In this document: positions 23,693 to 36,706 of the stretch, in pieces
How the letters are laid out: every line of letters starts with the position of its first letter
Numbering within the stretch: the stretch's first letter is position 1
NCBI GenBank assembly: GCA_900169235.1
Contig: FWCC01000124.1
Span: forward strand, 62,001-126,000
Length of the DNA: 64,000 nt
Direction of reading: 5' to 3'
Source of the DNA: Zarea fungicola
Taxonomy: Eukaryota > Ascomycota > Sordariomycetes > Hypocreales > Cordycipitaceae
Position numbers and translations under genes: made by a program
The notes under the pieces: generated by a model
Seen by the model: the letters and a program-made list of their open reading frames with translations, nothing else
Told to the model about the DNA's origin: nothing
Databases searched by the model: none

Positions 23693-25378
23693 CTTGGCCG
23701 CGGTGTCAGTAGGACTGTGGCTTGCGCTGCGTAGAGACCCGTCCTTGTTGCAGCTGCTCTTGACGTGCTTTTGCGGCAGAACCGGAGATCGTGCGTAGTA
23801 TTATTTCAAAAGAGAGATGGATTCCCTCTTTATGACGGGTTTTAGCCGCCCACGAGCTACTGTTAGCAACGCTGAACAGAAGCAACAAGGACAAAGATCT
23901 GAGCAGACAGAGTCGGGCAGATCATCTCAAGGCGCCAGGCGACGGTCATAGAGGGAGAGTTTCGGGGAGCTAATGTGTTGAGAGCAAGATATGGATCAAA
24001 TCTCTGGATTCAGAGGACGGTATTCCAATTGGTGTGCTGTTCGTGGTAGGTTTGTAAATGCCAAGAAATGTGCGGGGAGGAACTGTGCAGTGATGATAAC
24101 GAGGTCACTGCAAAAAAGTCAAGGTGGGCCCGCTGACGAGCAAGAGGAAAAAATCCATCATGGTTACCCAACTACTACAAGGTACCATAGAGCCGTCATA
24201 CATACATACCTACTACTTAAAGGACTTACATTGGCGCTACGTCAAAGCATAAAACACCACGACGCTACTCAAAAGCTATTTCCATCAACTAGTTATAGGC
24301 GGCAAACTCCAGAGGCACGGAACGTGCCTGTTGGCCAGCTACATAGTTCCTTGTACTACAAGGTACAAATATCACTCAATATTATAGACGAAAAGATAGA
24401 AATATACAGAAATCTTTCTTCAAATTAATTGGGCATAGAGTTTGTATAAAAAAACCACTATATTGCCTTGATGCTTGCGCGTACTGCATGTCTCAAAATC
24501 TGTTCCTGTTCCCCACACTTAAAAGAGACATTCTCGTAACATTACACCTGGCAGTGGCCACAGGGCAGGAAAGGTATTCCATAGAATTCATTCTATTCTA
24601 TTTATCTCTCATTATGAATCTGAGCCATATTTTTACACATTTTTATTGTTTATAACAAGGATGCTGACCACCTGGAGCGTGACGTTCCGAGTGCTCCTGT
24701 TCTTAACTTCCTGGATATTTTGAAAGATAAGAGGAACTAGTTTAAGAGAGACGAGCTAATAAGAGCAGAGTTGAGCTTTCCTTACTTCAATACACTACAT
24801 TCTGAAAGCATGTTCTGTTCGACATACTTAATAATCCGCCGTTGCGAAGACTTGGACGGCATACATCATCCGCTCGTCATCCTATACTCATGTGTCCTGG
24901 AGCGAAACGGCAACAACTGATCTGTGGGAAGTGGCTCTCAAGGTGAGGTATGCCCAAAAAAGACTTCTCGTCACTTGATTCAGGAAATTGCACTTTGCGC
25001 AATCCTACCACAGGATACAGAAACTGAGAAAGCTTTTTCGAAGGCGTGAAACGTGGTGATGTATTTTATGTAGGAATACGAGGCGGCCAATTTGATTGGC
25101 GTTGAACACTTTCAATTTGAGCGCTTTGTTCTTACGGTTCACCAAATATGAATCAGCATTAGAGAGAAAGAGAAAAAGTGACATCACAGTATCGTGACAT
25201 AGCTAATTGCTCTTCAATATGCACCTATTTTGACTTAATTGGTTGCTTTGTCTTGGTTGCACCCTGCTTCGCGTCGCATACATGGCTTGTTCAGCTTCAA
25301 ATGCAGCTTCAGAAAATATACTTCATACGCATTTTCTGTACCGTGTTCTTCGTAACACTCTCTGTATCTTGCTTCTCT
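23693..25378. other. Intergenic, AT-rich in its second half
   Basis: The antiporter promoter lies near 23700-23950. From about 24400 to 25200 the sequence is AT-rich with no open frame of note, consistent with old, possibly mutated (RIP-like) non-coding DNA; no element ends are visible. Confidence 0.45.
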
Positions 25379-26575
25379 TTACATCTTGGCACCTCGTACA
25401 GCCAGGGCATCCGCCGCCTGGTTCCCTCTATCTGATGCATGCCCCTTCACCCACTCAAACTGCGTCAGGCCGCCGGCCTTGGTGCGTTCCTCCATCTTGG
25501 CCAGCACCGCCCGGATAATGTCCTGGTTCTTGACCGGCTCGTTCTGGGCCGTCACCCAACCTTTGCGCTTCCAAGCCGTCGCCCACTGCGTCACGCAATT
25601 TATCGAGTACTGGCTGTCGCTCACAATCTTTACCATCTTGTCCGAAGGGCACACCTGCAGTGCCCGCAGCATCGCCATCAGCTCCGCCCGCTGATTTGTC
25701 TGCGGCTCGCCCTCGAGTCGCTCTGAGATGTTGCGGGGGTCGCCAGTGCCGAAAAAGACGCCCACGCCGGCCCGCGCCCCGGCTTTGCCGTTGGCCAGGC
25801 TGCTACCATCTGTGTACACTCGGATGTGGTCCGGCACCAGCTGCTGCGGTAGTGCTAGTGGTGGTGGCACTCTGGTTGTCTTTGTTGTCGTCGTCCCCGT
25901 CTTGCCTCCCTTTTGTGGTGGTTGTTGTTGCGCTGGCGTCCCTAGATCAATAGCCAGACCAGAGAAAGCCGTCGGCGCAGCGGTTGCCGCGGTTGACCGC
26001 TCTCCAAGGGCCATGACTGCCTCCATGCTTCCATGCTCACGAATGTAGTCGACTGCCTCGGCCCGAGTGGCGAATCGCTTGTACTTGGGGCCCTTGACGC
26101 CCTTGATCGCCTCTGACGCATCGTCCCAGTTGTTGAAAATACCGGTAGGGTTGCCCACTGCTACCGCATAAAACTTTGCGGGGCCCTCCGAAGGAACCGC
26201 TACCTTTTTACCAGCTGCAAATGCTTCGGCATCCGACCTTGATAAGAATGATCGAACTGTAAATAAAATGGCAATCGTGAAAACATGTTAGCCTTTGACT
26301 GCTCAACGATGCAGCTGGACGCCAGCCAAATGCGCAGAGACGTCCCGCCTTGTTGATAATAAAGTAGCGAAAAGAGATGCGTCCCACTTACATAGTGCTC
26401 CTTTAAATCCTGCCGTCTGCTGTGCGCATTCAGCATAGCTTGTGTAGACGCCAGGTCGGAAACCGACTTGCACAGCGTAGAATTTAGGTAGATTGTCTGT
26501 TTTTCTTTTCTTCGAGGCGCTCGCTGTCGCAACAGGCGTCACCGCCGACGCCGGTGCTGCGCGCTTTCTGTTCAT
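25379..26575 (-). CDS. Ribonuclease H1 with two hybrid-binding domains
   Basis: Two exons, 26575-26392 and 26256-25379 (353 residues). The intron (GTAAGT ... TTTACAG) splits the first domain, and joining restores GALFRSFLSRSDAEAF. Start at 26575 (CCGCCATGAAC). Residues 30-80 and 92-140 are two RNase H1 hybrid-binding (viroplasmin-like) domains, each beginning KFYAV. After a Thr/Ala/Pro linker comes the catalytic RNase H domain (about 215-353) with the four acidic residues in VYTDGSS, NQRAELMA, SDSQYS and DRGNQAAD. The enzyme cuts RNA in RNA-DNA hybrids: R-loops, primers and possibly mitochondrial transcripts. A basic SKKRK near residue 21 could be a nuclear signal. The frame stays open upstream to 26830, so a longer mitochondrial form is possible but not favoured. 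Confidence 0.92.
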
Positions 26576-27452
26576 GGCGGACGGCGGAAATGCAACAGGT
26601 AGTCGTACTCGCTCGGGGTGGTACAGGAAGATCGAGGCAGAGAGCAATGTGGCGAAGGTGGTGGTAGCAGTGGTGGCTGTTCTTGTGCCAATGCCTCGTC
26701 CTATGACCGTCGCAGGAAGGTTACTGGGATATAGATGCGATGTAGGTTTGTGTCGGCAGCAAACTACCTGTTGGGAAAGATACGATATAGCTTGTCCTGT
26801 GCGGTTAAGACAGCCAAGGGAGGTTTGCATTGATGCTTATGGCACAAAAAAAAAGAGGAAGCGGACAAGGCGTTAAAGATGCCGAGACGAAGGAAACAGG
26901 CCGTTATGCCGATGCCATTGCCCTTAGAACCCAAAAAAGATGTAATCGCGTTTCCTCCGGGCCCTGATCTCTGAGAGCGCGATAGCTCAAAGGGCTGAAA
27001 TGGTCAATCAAGACGGTGATTGTGTGGGGTGTTGAACCTTTGTAAACGCAAAGCACGAGCAAGGTATGGGCCGTGGACAAAAATGTGGCGGTCGCCCAAG
27101 ACGCCCCGCGCCTGAGACTGGAATCCTTGAACCTGCAACCACTTATATTCAATCACTAACTAGTTGCAGTCATTTATGATTTGATGGTTCAGCTCCTCCC
27201 AGCTGCGTACTCCTCACACAAAAACAAGTTAGTTACAGGCGCAGCATTTACAATGGCAATTTTCTCATTAATCCTACATGTTGTATAGCTCCAGCAATTT
27301 TCTCTCCACCCTTGTGTAGCTTGGCACATCCTCACACCAGCCCTTTGTTTCCAGCAATGGTAAATTGTAGACGCCCTCACGGTTCTCGATCCATAAAAAA
27401 TTAGTTTTTCTTCGATGCACATACATGTAAACGGCGGGTATACGAATATTTT

Positions 27453-27487
<35 letters not shown>

Positions 27488-27584
27488 CCAGCGTAGCAAT
27501 AGTGTGACGTACGGCCAAATATATAGCTGCACGGTCCCTCAGATAGAGCCAACGAGTCTCACAGTGACCCAGGAGGCGGTAATC
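26576..27584. other. Intergenic, contains AAC microsatellite
   Basis: Holds the RNase H1 promoter and the region downstream of TAD3. Apart from the trinucleotide repeat listed separately, nothing is seen. Confidence 0.5.
27453..27489. repeat. (AAC)n microsatellite
   Basis: About twelve uninterrupted AAC units, non-coding, 3' of the TAD3 gene. Confidence 0.95.
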
Positions 27585-28928
27585 CTAAACATGAGTGATG
27601 GGGTCCAATGTCACCAGATCAAGATGGTTATCTTGCTCTAGTTCCCAGGCCAGCAAGCTCCAATTGAGCTCTCGCCTCCAGAAGAGACCCAACCCTCGTC
27701 CGCCTCCGTCAGGACGATCGTCTGAACTCAAACCGCCGGTTCGTGGCATGTGGTTGCAAAACACAACCTTGCCCATTCTGGCGTGAAGAATAGCCATAGA
27801 GCATGCCACACATGGCTCGTGAGTGACGTAGAGCTCCAGGCCGTGGCACAGATAGCCATCCTTGTTCGGGTGTTCCTGACGAAAGCATTCTTTTTCGGCG
27901 TCCAGGATCGGCCCGTCATGAAATGCGTCAAACTCGAGGATCTGTGTTTCAAATGTGAGCCCAACATTTCTTCTTTCGTGGCGTACAAGCTTTTGCGCGA
28001 CCATGCTGATAGCACGCAGGACGCAGTGGGCCATTGGGTTTCCCACATCTCCCAGCAGAGGATCTTGACGCCATCGTGCATCGCCTGCTACGGCAACCAG
28101 CTGGGCACCGTTTTCATCCCGCTGAACAACAACCGCACCTATAGCTTCTCCTATTCCGCTGTTTTTAGCTTCGGTTGCCACCCGGTGGGCCAGGGTCATC
28201 CACATGGCTGCATCGTCCTTGATTTCCTCGGTTCCTCTGGCCACCATGCTAGGGTGTGGTCCAAGGGGATTGTTTTTGCGATATACTGTAGGCCAGAACT
28301 GCGAAGACCACATGGCGGCCTGAATCTGCGAAGTTGGTGCCAAGAGCGGGATAGGAATCGTCGAGATGAAAATGTCCTGCTCGAGGCCTTCGATGCAAGA
28401 CAAAGTCGCAATCAACTCTTCCTCGGTGATGTCCGAGATCTCGCTCACAATGATGTAGATCCAGCTTGATTTGGCTGTGTGAATCTGACGACCTTCAGGA
28501 GTATCATTCATGAACTGTGTCTTGAGATGGGCAGGTAAATCGGATGGCTTCGCGCATCTTCGCAGGTGAGGTAGGGGGTTAGCACTACCATCTGGCCGCA
28601 TGTCACGCAAAACCCTGAAGGCATGGTCATATTGTCAGTTTTCTTATGTCAGATGGAGATTTGAAAGCGAGGGGACTAACGAAATGACCTCATTGGCCGA
28701 CTTGGTGGGTGCTCGTGTGATGAGAGCATGAACAATGGTGTGATCTTGGCGGACTTCTTGAGTTGTTTTCAGAGGTATCAACACACCTCTCTTGGGCTGA
28801 AGAGCTTTTATGTCATCAATAAGAGGGTTGGGCAGTACACCACCAGTATACTTGGGTTGAGAATCATCTAGAGCAGCCACGGAGGCATTGTGCTCCTCAA
28901 ATTCTTGGTCGATCTCACCGTAGCTCAT
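27585..28928 (-). CDS. TAD3: tRNA-specific adenosine deaminase subunit Tad3 (ADAT3)
   Basis: Two exons, 28928-28681 and 28614-27585 (425 residues), joined by a 66-nt intron (GTTAGT ... CTTCAG) that gives NEVISVLRDMRPDG. The C-terminal half is a cytidine/deoxycytidylate-deaminase fold. Its zinc ligands are visible as AHC (His about 279) and PCVAC (Cys about 351 and 354). The residue two after the zinc His is Val (HCV), not the catalytic Glu of HxE. That is the hallmark of the non-catalytic Tad3/ADAT3 subunit, which pairs with Tad2 to deaminate A34 to inosine at the wobble position of tRNAs. The N-terminal 200 residues match the ADAT3-specific extension used for tRNA binding. The role is inferred from the family. 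Confidence 0.9.
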
Positions 28929-30175
28929 GTCGAAAGGCGTCCAAAGTTCGTGAGTTGGTGAGTCCTTCAGTTATTTTAAAGTTAACCTCGTTGTAATGGC
29001 CCGGGAAAACTTTGAATTCTCGATGGCGACACGGCTGGTCGCCAGCTGTCTGATTTGGGCTGTGTTCGGGAGGCTCCGACGTTTGTTTTGACTAAACAGA
29101 TTGTGGTTGCAATAGTAACAGCACGCAAGCGATAGCCTCCCTTATCCGGTAGGTTTTAATTATTGGCCCGCAGCTGCAGCGACAACATATCAAACGCAGA
29201 TGCGTAAATGGAAGGCGAGCTCTAGATCGAGGCTCTTTTCTGAAAGATGAAGGGGCTCCCACTGCTGTCGGGGCGACGGTCTGCGTGATTTTCTTTTTTT
29301 TTCAAGCCCAGACGCGAACTTGTTTAGCAGTTGAGGCAGTGGTGATGAAGAGATGACAAAGTAGACCCAGTGTTTGCAGGATATTGCAGTTAGAATCGGG
29401 CCGCCGTCCAGTGAAGTAACCTGTGTCACAAACAGAATATCACAGCAGCCGCCCGGCAATAAGCTCTTCAGTATCGTCAGCCCCACAATACGATTTTTTG
29501 TTTTTCTTCTTATTTTCTTGCCAAATGAGTATTGTTTTAGCGCTGTAGTAGTTGCGAGGCAGATGTATGGCAGATTTTTTGAATGATGGCTTTAGTCCTA
29601 TGCTCTTTCTGATGAAGAACCGTTGTTTTTCAGCATAAAAAACTTGTGGAGCCTGCAAAGTCTCGACTCGGCAGGCACCCAAATGGCTGCAGCAAATTCA
29701 ACGTCGGCATTGGCAGGGGTATAACTTTGGAGGCAAGAAAAATTTACGCTGAGCTATCATCGATACTTTGAGCTTATATTACACAACTCCTCGCCAGTTT
29801 TCTGTCCCTAGACACCGTTGGTTGGCTCACGGGTGTGTCTAGTCAGTCTTTGGTCTTGAATCCAACAGTTGAGGCATGGGGAACTTGAATGTACACTGCA
29901 GGGATATGTCAGCCTACTTGTGGTATAATTTTAAAAATGTTTTATTTATTTTGGTCTATAAAAAAAGTAGATGTCCTCTACCGGCCAGTAAAGTGGTATA
30001 TTTTCCCATTCTTTTACTCTCGTCTTATTTTTAACACTATCCAACGCCATTCCGTGAAAATCCCAAACAACGTATGTTATATAGTCTATACCGCCACCGT
30101 TTCTACACTACCCTCGTAAATAAATCGACAATTCTTCAAACGAGCTCTAGTTAAAAATGCAATCAAGAACGACAC
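28929..30175. other. Intergenic
   Basis: Region upstream of TAD3 and downstream of CTP synthase. 29890-30130 is AT-rich. No gene is supported. Confidence 0.5.
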
Positions 30176-32745
30176 TTAAAACAGGGTAGCATCACCAGTG
30201 CCATTGGCGCCGTCCTGCTTGTGGGTCATGGTGGTAGCAACCTTCTCGAAACAACCAGCACTGGCAGCGACGAAGCCCAGGAGGGCAGGAGAAGGGCTGA
30301 GGACCTTGCTGGTAAGCTCAGGGTGCGCTTGCAGACTAAATAAAGTTGTTAGCGAATCATATGTTAGAACGGGGGGACACCATCGTACCCAACAAAGAAA
30401 GGGTGATCCTTAATCTCGATAGTCTCGACACGCTCGCCCTTGTCATCGAGCGAGGTCAGGCTCAGACCGGCTGCCTCAAGCTTCTCAATGTATTCCGGGT
30501 TGACCTCGTAGCGATGGCGGTGTCTCTCCTCGACAACCTCGGCGCCGCCATACATGATGCGAAGCTTGCTCCATTCTGTGCCAGGGCGGAAGTGTGATGT
30601 GCGAGTACCCAGTCTCATGGTACCACCCATTTGCCTGTAGATGATATTAGCAACGAGACAATACGCTTGGGAAGAAAAACGGCTGGCTTACTCCTTGGAG
30701 CCTTCCGGCATAAAAATGACAACCTTGTTAGGTGCATCAGGAGACATCTCCTCCGAGGCAGCATCGCTGATGCCCATGATGTTACGCGCGTACTCCATGA
30801 CGGCGACCTGGAGACCCAGGCAGATCCCAATGAAGGGGACCTTGCGCTCACGGGCGTACTTGACGGCCTCGGCCATGCCATCAACACCGCGGGAGCCGAA
30901 GCCGCCAGGTACAATGATACCCTGGGCCTCGCAGATAGCCTTCCAGGCGTTGTGGAATTTGGTGGGATCGTTATGTTGCATGTCCTTCTCCAGGTGCTCA
31001 GAGTCAACCGACACGAGGTTCAACTTGCGACCGCAGCGCATGGCGGAGTGCTCTAGCGACTTGTGGACACTGAGGTAGGCGTCGTCGAGGGACACGTACT
31101 TGCCGACCAGGACAATGTTCACGGGTGGGAGGTGGTGCTCGGGTGTGACAGTCTTCTTCCACAAGTCCCAGAGGGCCTGGCCTTTTTGCATCATGGGCGC
31201 AGGCACGGTCAACTTGTCCAAAGAGAGACCCTTTTGCAGGACCTGCAGCAGGCCCTGCTCCTGGAGAAGAAGGGGAACCTGGTAAATGGTCTCCATATCG
31301 CGCACTCCTATGACCTGCTCGTACTCAACCTGACAGCTGCTAGCAATCTTTTGAATAGTTGCGTCATCGAGGGATCGTTCACAACGGCAGGCAATCTGTC
31401 ACTCAGTTAGATGCGCTCCGTCAAAGCCGTTGATTCAACTTACCATGTCAGGGATCAGGCCGGCGCTGCGCATCTGTCTAATAGCATGCTGGGTAGGCTT
31501 AGTCTTTTCCTCGCCATTGATAATAGGGACGTATGAGACAGAAATGCTGAAAAAGTTGTTACGGCCGAGTCTATGTCTCAGCTGGACGAGGGCCTCAATG
31601 AATGGGCCAGATTCGAGATCACTGCGGCTTGTTAGTTACGAAAACTACGGCTCCTTGGCAGGTATACATACCCAACAGTTCCACCCTGTGGATAACGCAG
31701 TTAGTTTACATGGCGCTGGATTACAAGTAGTTCTACATATTTCAGACTTACGAGTTCGACTATACATCGTCAGCAACAGCAAAATAATAAAATGATCTAC
31801 GAGACAGCTTACCAATGCAAACGTCAGGGGCCTCGCCAGAGTCATCGACAGAAGTCTTGGCAACACGCTCAATCCACTCCTGGATGGCGTTTGTAATGTG
31901 AGGGACAACCTGGACAGCTTTAATTACAGTTAGCCTCCATAGCGACAATTCTACTTTGGGAAACATACTCTTGCCCAGGTAGTCACCGCGACGTTCTCTC
32001 TCCTGCGTGTGGTCAGCAAATCAGTCGCAGATTTAGTGGCTTATCGATCGTACAATGACATGTTTGTAAATCTTGCCGGTTGTCATGTTGCTCTCGTTGC
32101 TGAGACGGATACCTAGGTATCTACTTGTTGTTAGCGGAGTCGAAAACTCGAGGTTGTGGTGAGAACATGCCGTTCGTAGTTGCCGAGATCAAGATCGGTT
32201 TCTAGTAGTATACATTAGAATAACCACACATAATTGCTGGATAGATACTTACCGCCTCCATCAGCTAAGACGAAGCACTCGCCGTGCCTAGCGACCATAT
32301 TAGTACCATCAATTGCAAGTCATTCGTATTTCCGCGTACTCTAGCGGGCTGAGCAGTCCAGCATCTGTGTTGAGGTAGGGGTCGATCTTCAGGGCCTATT
32401 ATTCCATGTTAGTGGTCTGCATGACCGAGGAAGCACAGCCTGACATACCGTCACACGGAGACCCAGAGTCTTGAGCAAAAGACCGGCGCTGCTGGCTATT
32501 GATTGCTCCTCGTTAGTAAATAGACTACATACTATGCAAGTCTTTCGTACCAATAATGCCTAAAATTTTGTGTCAGCATGGTGTTTAACACGAATGTACG
32601 CGACGACAAGCTGGAAATACCGAACCAGCACAGTTCGGTTTCACCGCCCATGCTGTCGTCGCGTGCCGCTACCGGTTCAAAAAAAAGTTCACGTACCCTT
32701 GCCGACACCAGAGATGACACCGCCACTGACGAGAACAACACGCAT
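30176..32745 (-). CDS. CTP synthase (15 exons, two microexons, one GC-AG intron)
   Basis: Exons: 32745-32697, 32559-32551, 32495-32449, 32395-32340, 32287-32253, 32201-32171, 32120-32054, 32002-31969, 31917-31813, 31759-31752, 31685-31672, 31621-31444, 31395-30692, 30634-30389, 30335-30176. The lengths sum to 1743 nt, giving 580 residues, the usual size. The synthetase half starts [17 protein letters not shown] and contains [30 protein letters not shown] and VELGGTVGD. The glutaminase half carries PGGFGSRG, the nucleophile Cys in GICLG, and the His-Glu pair in AHPEL. It makes CTP from UTP, ATP and glutamine and feeds phospholipid and nucleic-acid synthesis. Exons 2 and 10 are only 9 and 8 nt; intron 6 has a GC donor (GCATGT). 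Every junction keeps phase and restores a conserved motif. Confidence 0.95.
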
Positions 32746-35700
32746 CTTGGCAAGTTAAGTCGGGTCTTTAAATAAAATAAAAAAATATGAATTTGACTTG
32801 ACGACGGAGACTGTTGACGATTTGGCTGTCCAAAAAATCGTTTTGCCAAAGTATCTACCGTATCGTAGAAAAAGAGGTTCAACCAAGGAAGATTTGAAGA
32901 TTGGCGTATAGAGGCTGATGATGACTAAGGTGGGCGCCGCCAAAAATTATTTTGCCGACCGACAATCAGGTACTTGGGAGGGCCACAACGAGAAAAATTT
33001 TGACGCGTCCCGAACTAGTAGGCGGTGGATGGAACAAACAAACGACGTCAAATTACATTGTGAGTGGTCTGAATCATTATTTAACATCATTTAACCTAGC
33101 GGTGGATGAGCATTGGTGTTATGCGAAGATGAAATGTTTTTGAAAAATAAATAATAAAAAAAAATCATGGCTGAGTTGTGTAGGTGTCAATGGCTGCGTT
33201 GCCTATTGAAATTGGTGTTATTAGTTAGCATTAGCACTTGTAAGTGGCGGTGGTCACTGAACACTTGGTTTGTCAGTCGGTCTACGTCTACACAGGTAGT
33301 TCGCAATTACACGTAACTAACACCATATTACATTTCATGTTTTATTATATCTATAAACATGCTATATAAGTGCGGATTTATCTTATATAAGATGCGTTTG
33401 CCTGCTCATTATATCTCATATTATTGCAATTTGCAACCATAACTATAATTTAATTCTCTGTGGCCGGTCAACGCGCATGTTCTCGTAAGCTGGATGGCTA
33501 CCCTAGATGGGATGCAGGCTTCTGCTTCCATGGCACTTGTCTCCGTGTGAGTGGTATTGCTTTTATCTGTGATCTAAAAATAAAATCCAACAAGTAGCAA
33601 GGAGAAACATATCTGCCATGATGCTTCTCACTTCGGCGGACAATCGGCAGCATACAGTGCTTGTGTCTGGTAAACGGCTGACTTTGTCAGACGATGAGCA
33701 ACGCCCCCGGCTTGCCTCTACCTACCCTATTGCCTTGACTTCATTTACTGCCCTCAACCCCCCAGGCATCTTATGTATTATAATCAGTCCTTTTAATCGG
33801 CATTTCCCTCCAATCCCGCCACAGAGCTGATTAAAAACTGTCGCATCGCCAGGGCTGTTTGAGCATACAGTATTGGCACATCGACATTCGCCACCGAACG
33901 GCAACAAGTACCTGGCGCATTTCGCTCTCCAATAATTGCTTCAACTCCGACATGTACCATATGAAACAGTCAGTCAGTCAGCGTGAGATGGGCAGCTGAC
34001 AGGAAAGACGTACAAACCCTGCGATTCTACAGTACAGGGTCGAAGCTTTAGCCAAGCTAGCAACCAAAAGGAGATGCCGATGGGCTGAGTCTTACAGAGG
34101 AGCCACGTTTCTTCATGAATGGCAAACAACAGCCTTAGAAACGCGCCTGTGATGCTGAAGAGTATGGGTCGTTTGTCGGTCGGAAGGTTGCCTCTTTTCT
34201 TCCCCTTTCCCTTTGCAGGCCGGCATAGGTTGCATGCTACAGAAAAAAACTAGGAAAGGAATGAGGGCTTGGCGACAATGACCCTGAGACAAGGATAAGA
34301 CAAGACGTCCACTATGATTCGTACTCGCAGCACAGCAGGGAACTATTTCAGTTTATAATTTTAAGCATAGACTATTGTCTCAAAATAGTTGCACGGACGG
34401 GAGCGACCACGGCGTCTAGTACTGTGGGAGAGATTGTTGAGAATGATAGGGTTGTTTCAGTCAACAATAACTAGGCGATAGATAATGGGCCTATAAAGAG
34501 CCCGGTTAAGTTTAAATGAAATGCCTGTACATGAACATATGCTTGACGGCGTTTTGGCATGGGTTGGGGGAGCAGACTCTGGGGAATCTCGGGCGCAAAG
34601 CAAAGGGTAGATGCGCCCCCTCCAGATTCGTCGTCATACTGCAGCTTGTGGGGTTGGCTGAAGAACCTTTGGATGGCACGTAGCAGCAAATGTTGCACCC
34701 CTCTGTAGACTGTTGAGCAATAATACATAATACTCACCTGGGCTACGAACAACGGCGATGTTGCAAGCTGTTCACACTCCAAATAACGCATCCACGCATC
34801 TTAGATGGAAGACGGGCTCCACTGATAAGGCACTGGGGCTTGCAGGGATGGCCCATACAGGCGGGTTGAATTGGTGGAAATGCGCTCCTGGCATGAGGCT
34901 AGCTGTGCCAGTCGTTATCTCTGAGCAATGATATGTTGTAGAGCATCAAGGCGGGATGTACAGATTGAGATGGACCGCGTCCTCATGCTTCGCAGCTATA
35001 GGGAGTACATGCGGAGCAGAATCCTTGCCCGCCACTAGCAGGCTGAAGCCATGGAAAAAGTATCTAATACTAGTTACTATGTGCTTGGAGTACTCGGTAG
35101 CGAAGCTGGTATTACCACAGGTACAGATGGTTTTAATGGAGCTGCCTGCGGAACATTGTCTCCCCTCACGCATGTAGGTGACCCCAAAGACCCCAAGCCC
35201 CCCAAGCCCCTCGTCAATGAGGGGCGTTGGGGAATGGCCAAGATGGGCGTCCGTGGGCGAGGGTGGCTCACAGCACAAAGTTAATAATGGCCCGATTTGG
35301 TGCGCTATGGCGCTTTCAGTGACTGACTACAATACTACGTATGTCCGCTATCGGCATACCAGAATGGGAAACGAGTGAACATCATGTTGCGAAACTGAAC
35401 CCTGTCAACGCCAGCCGAGTTCTGTCGCATGGATGATTCACTCAGGTTTTTGGTTGAAACCCTGGGAAAGAAATGACGCCGCACGCGGGATTTTTGGAGC
35501 GCGGGGAAACGTACTCGAGGACAGGACCACCGGAGATGCAATGTACACCAACAGTGCCAAGGCAGGCAAAAAGGATCAGAGAGGCGAACTACCAAGGAGA
35601 GTAATAAAGGGCGGTCTCCAAACAAGGCAAGTAGTTTACAGCCTGTGAGAGGCATCACCCAAAGTAATACTCCGGCCATCCAGATCCGTGCTTTGCATCT

Positions 35701-36670
35701 GTGTACAATTCTTTTGGCATGTATTACTAGTTGCTGGTAGTAGTATGACAACTCCGGCAAGCTGATGGAGGGTGAGATGGATGCAAAGTAGCGCCGCCCC
35801 AGACGGCGTGAATGCCGGTTCCCCAATCTGGCTTCAACAAAGAGACTTTCATTCCTCCATGGGACGAGTCTGACGGGCAGGCAGGCTAGCTGGCGGATGC
35901 GAGTGAAGCGGGATTGAGTCGAAATAGCTAGTTCAAAGCCATGAGCTGGTCATCGTCGAACTACTTAATATAAGATTTAAGCCAAGCGGCGAGGCACGGG
36001 GTACGATCTGACACTGGGTACAGCATTTCACTGACTGTCCTGTACTTGTAGCCTGACGCTTGGTCCACCAACTAAAATGCACAGCGTAGCTTATTAGTTA
36101 ATTAGCGGGTGAGACGAGCAGCATCTTGCAGATGCAATCTGCAACTTGGGGGAAAGCATGTACGCATGTACGCATGTACGGCAGATGTGGAATGGCCGCG
36201 CCGTACAGAGTACACGTTGACGAGCCACAAAGGATCAGATCATGGTTGTGGTTGCAAATTACAAGGATGTGAGACATGATGAGCAGACAGACTTGTTTTA
36301 ACCGAGCTCAATATGCGTTTCCGCAGCCGTATTCGTAGATGTGTTCAAGTATGAAATACGGCGAGGTATTAACATGTAATTATTAACTCCCTAGATGGCT
36401 GGTCGGAGACCGGGCCGGACGTCAGGCAAGACAGATTACCCCTGGGGTATTATTCGTTGAGTGAGGCGTTCCGACGCAGGGTAACACAGGGTAAAGTGCC
36501 GGGGCTTGCAGTGGAATTTGGAGTAGGCAGGATTTCTATGTCGAGGCAAATTCACCGAGTGGCTTATTGTGCATGCAGGCTTTGGCAAGGACGTAGGTTT
36601 GGTTGGAGGCTGCAGATGGCGTGTATTAGATTTGTTAGTGTGGCCTCAAGTGGTACCGGACATGCGTGTG
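32746..36670. other. Gene-free stretch
   Basis: Begins with the CTP synthase promoter. No gene with coherent coding bias or splice pattern is seen. Small features: three direct copies of an 8-mer (GCATGTAC-type) around 36156-36180, and a GC-rich hairpin at about 35204-35224 (GCCCCTC, 6-nt loop, GAGGGGC). Confidence 0.45.
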
Positions 36671-36675
36671 AGAGT

Positions 36676-36706
36676 TGTGGTGGTGGTGGTGGTGGTGGTT
36701 GCGGTG
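36676..36706. repeat. (TGG)n microsatellite
   Basis: A run of nine or so GGT/TGG units in non-coding DNA. Confidence 0.9.

Noticed and set aside
35204..35224. GC-rich hairpin as a terminator or small RNA
   Set aside because: Short stem with no supporting context; such hairpins arise by chance and fungi do not use intrinsic terminators of this kind.
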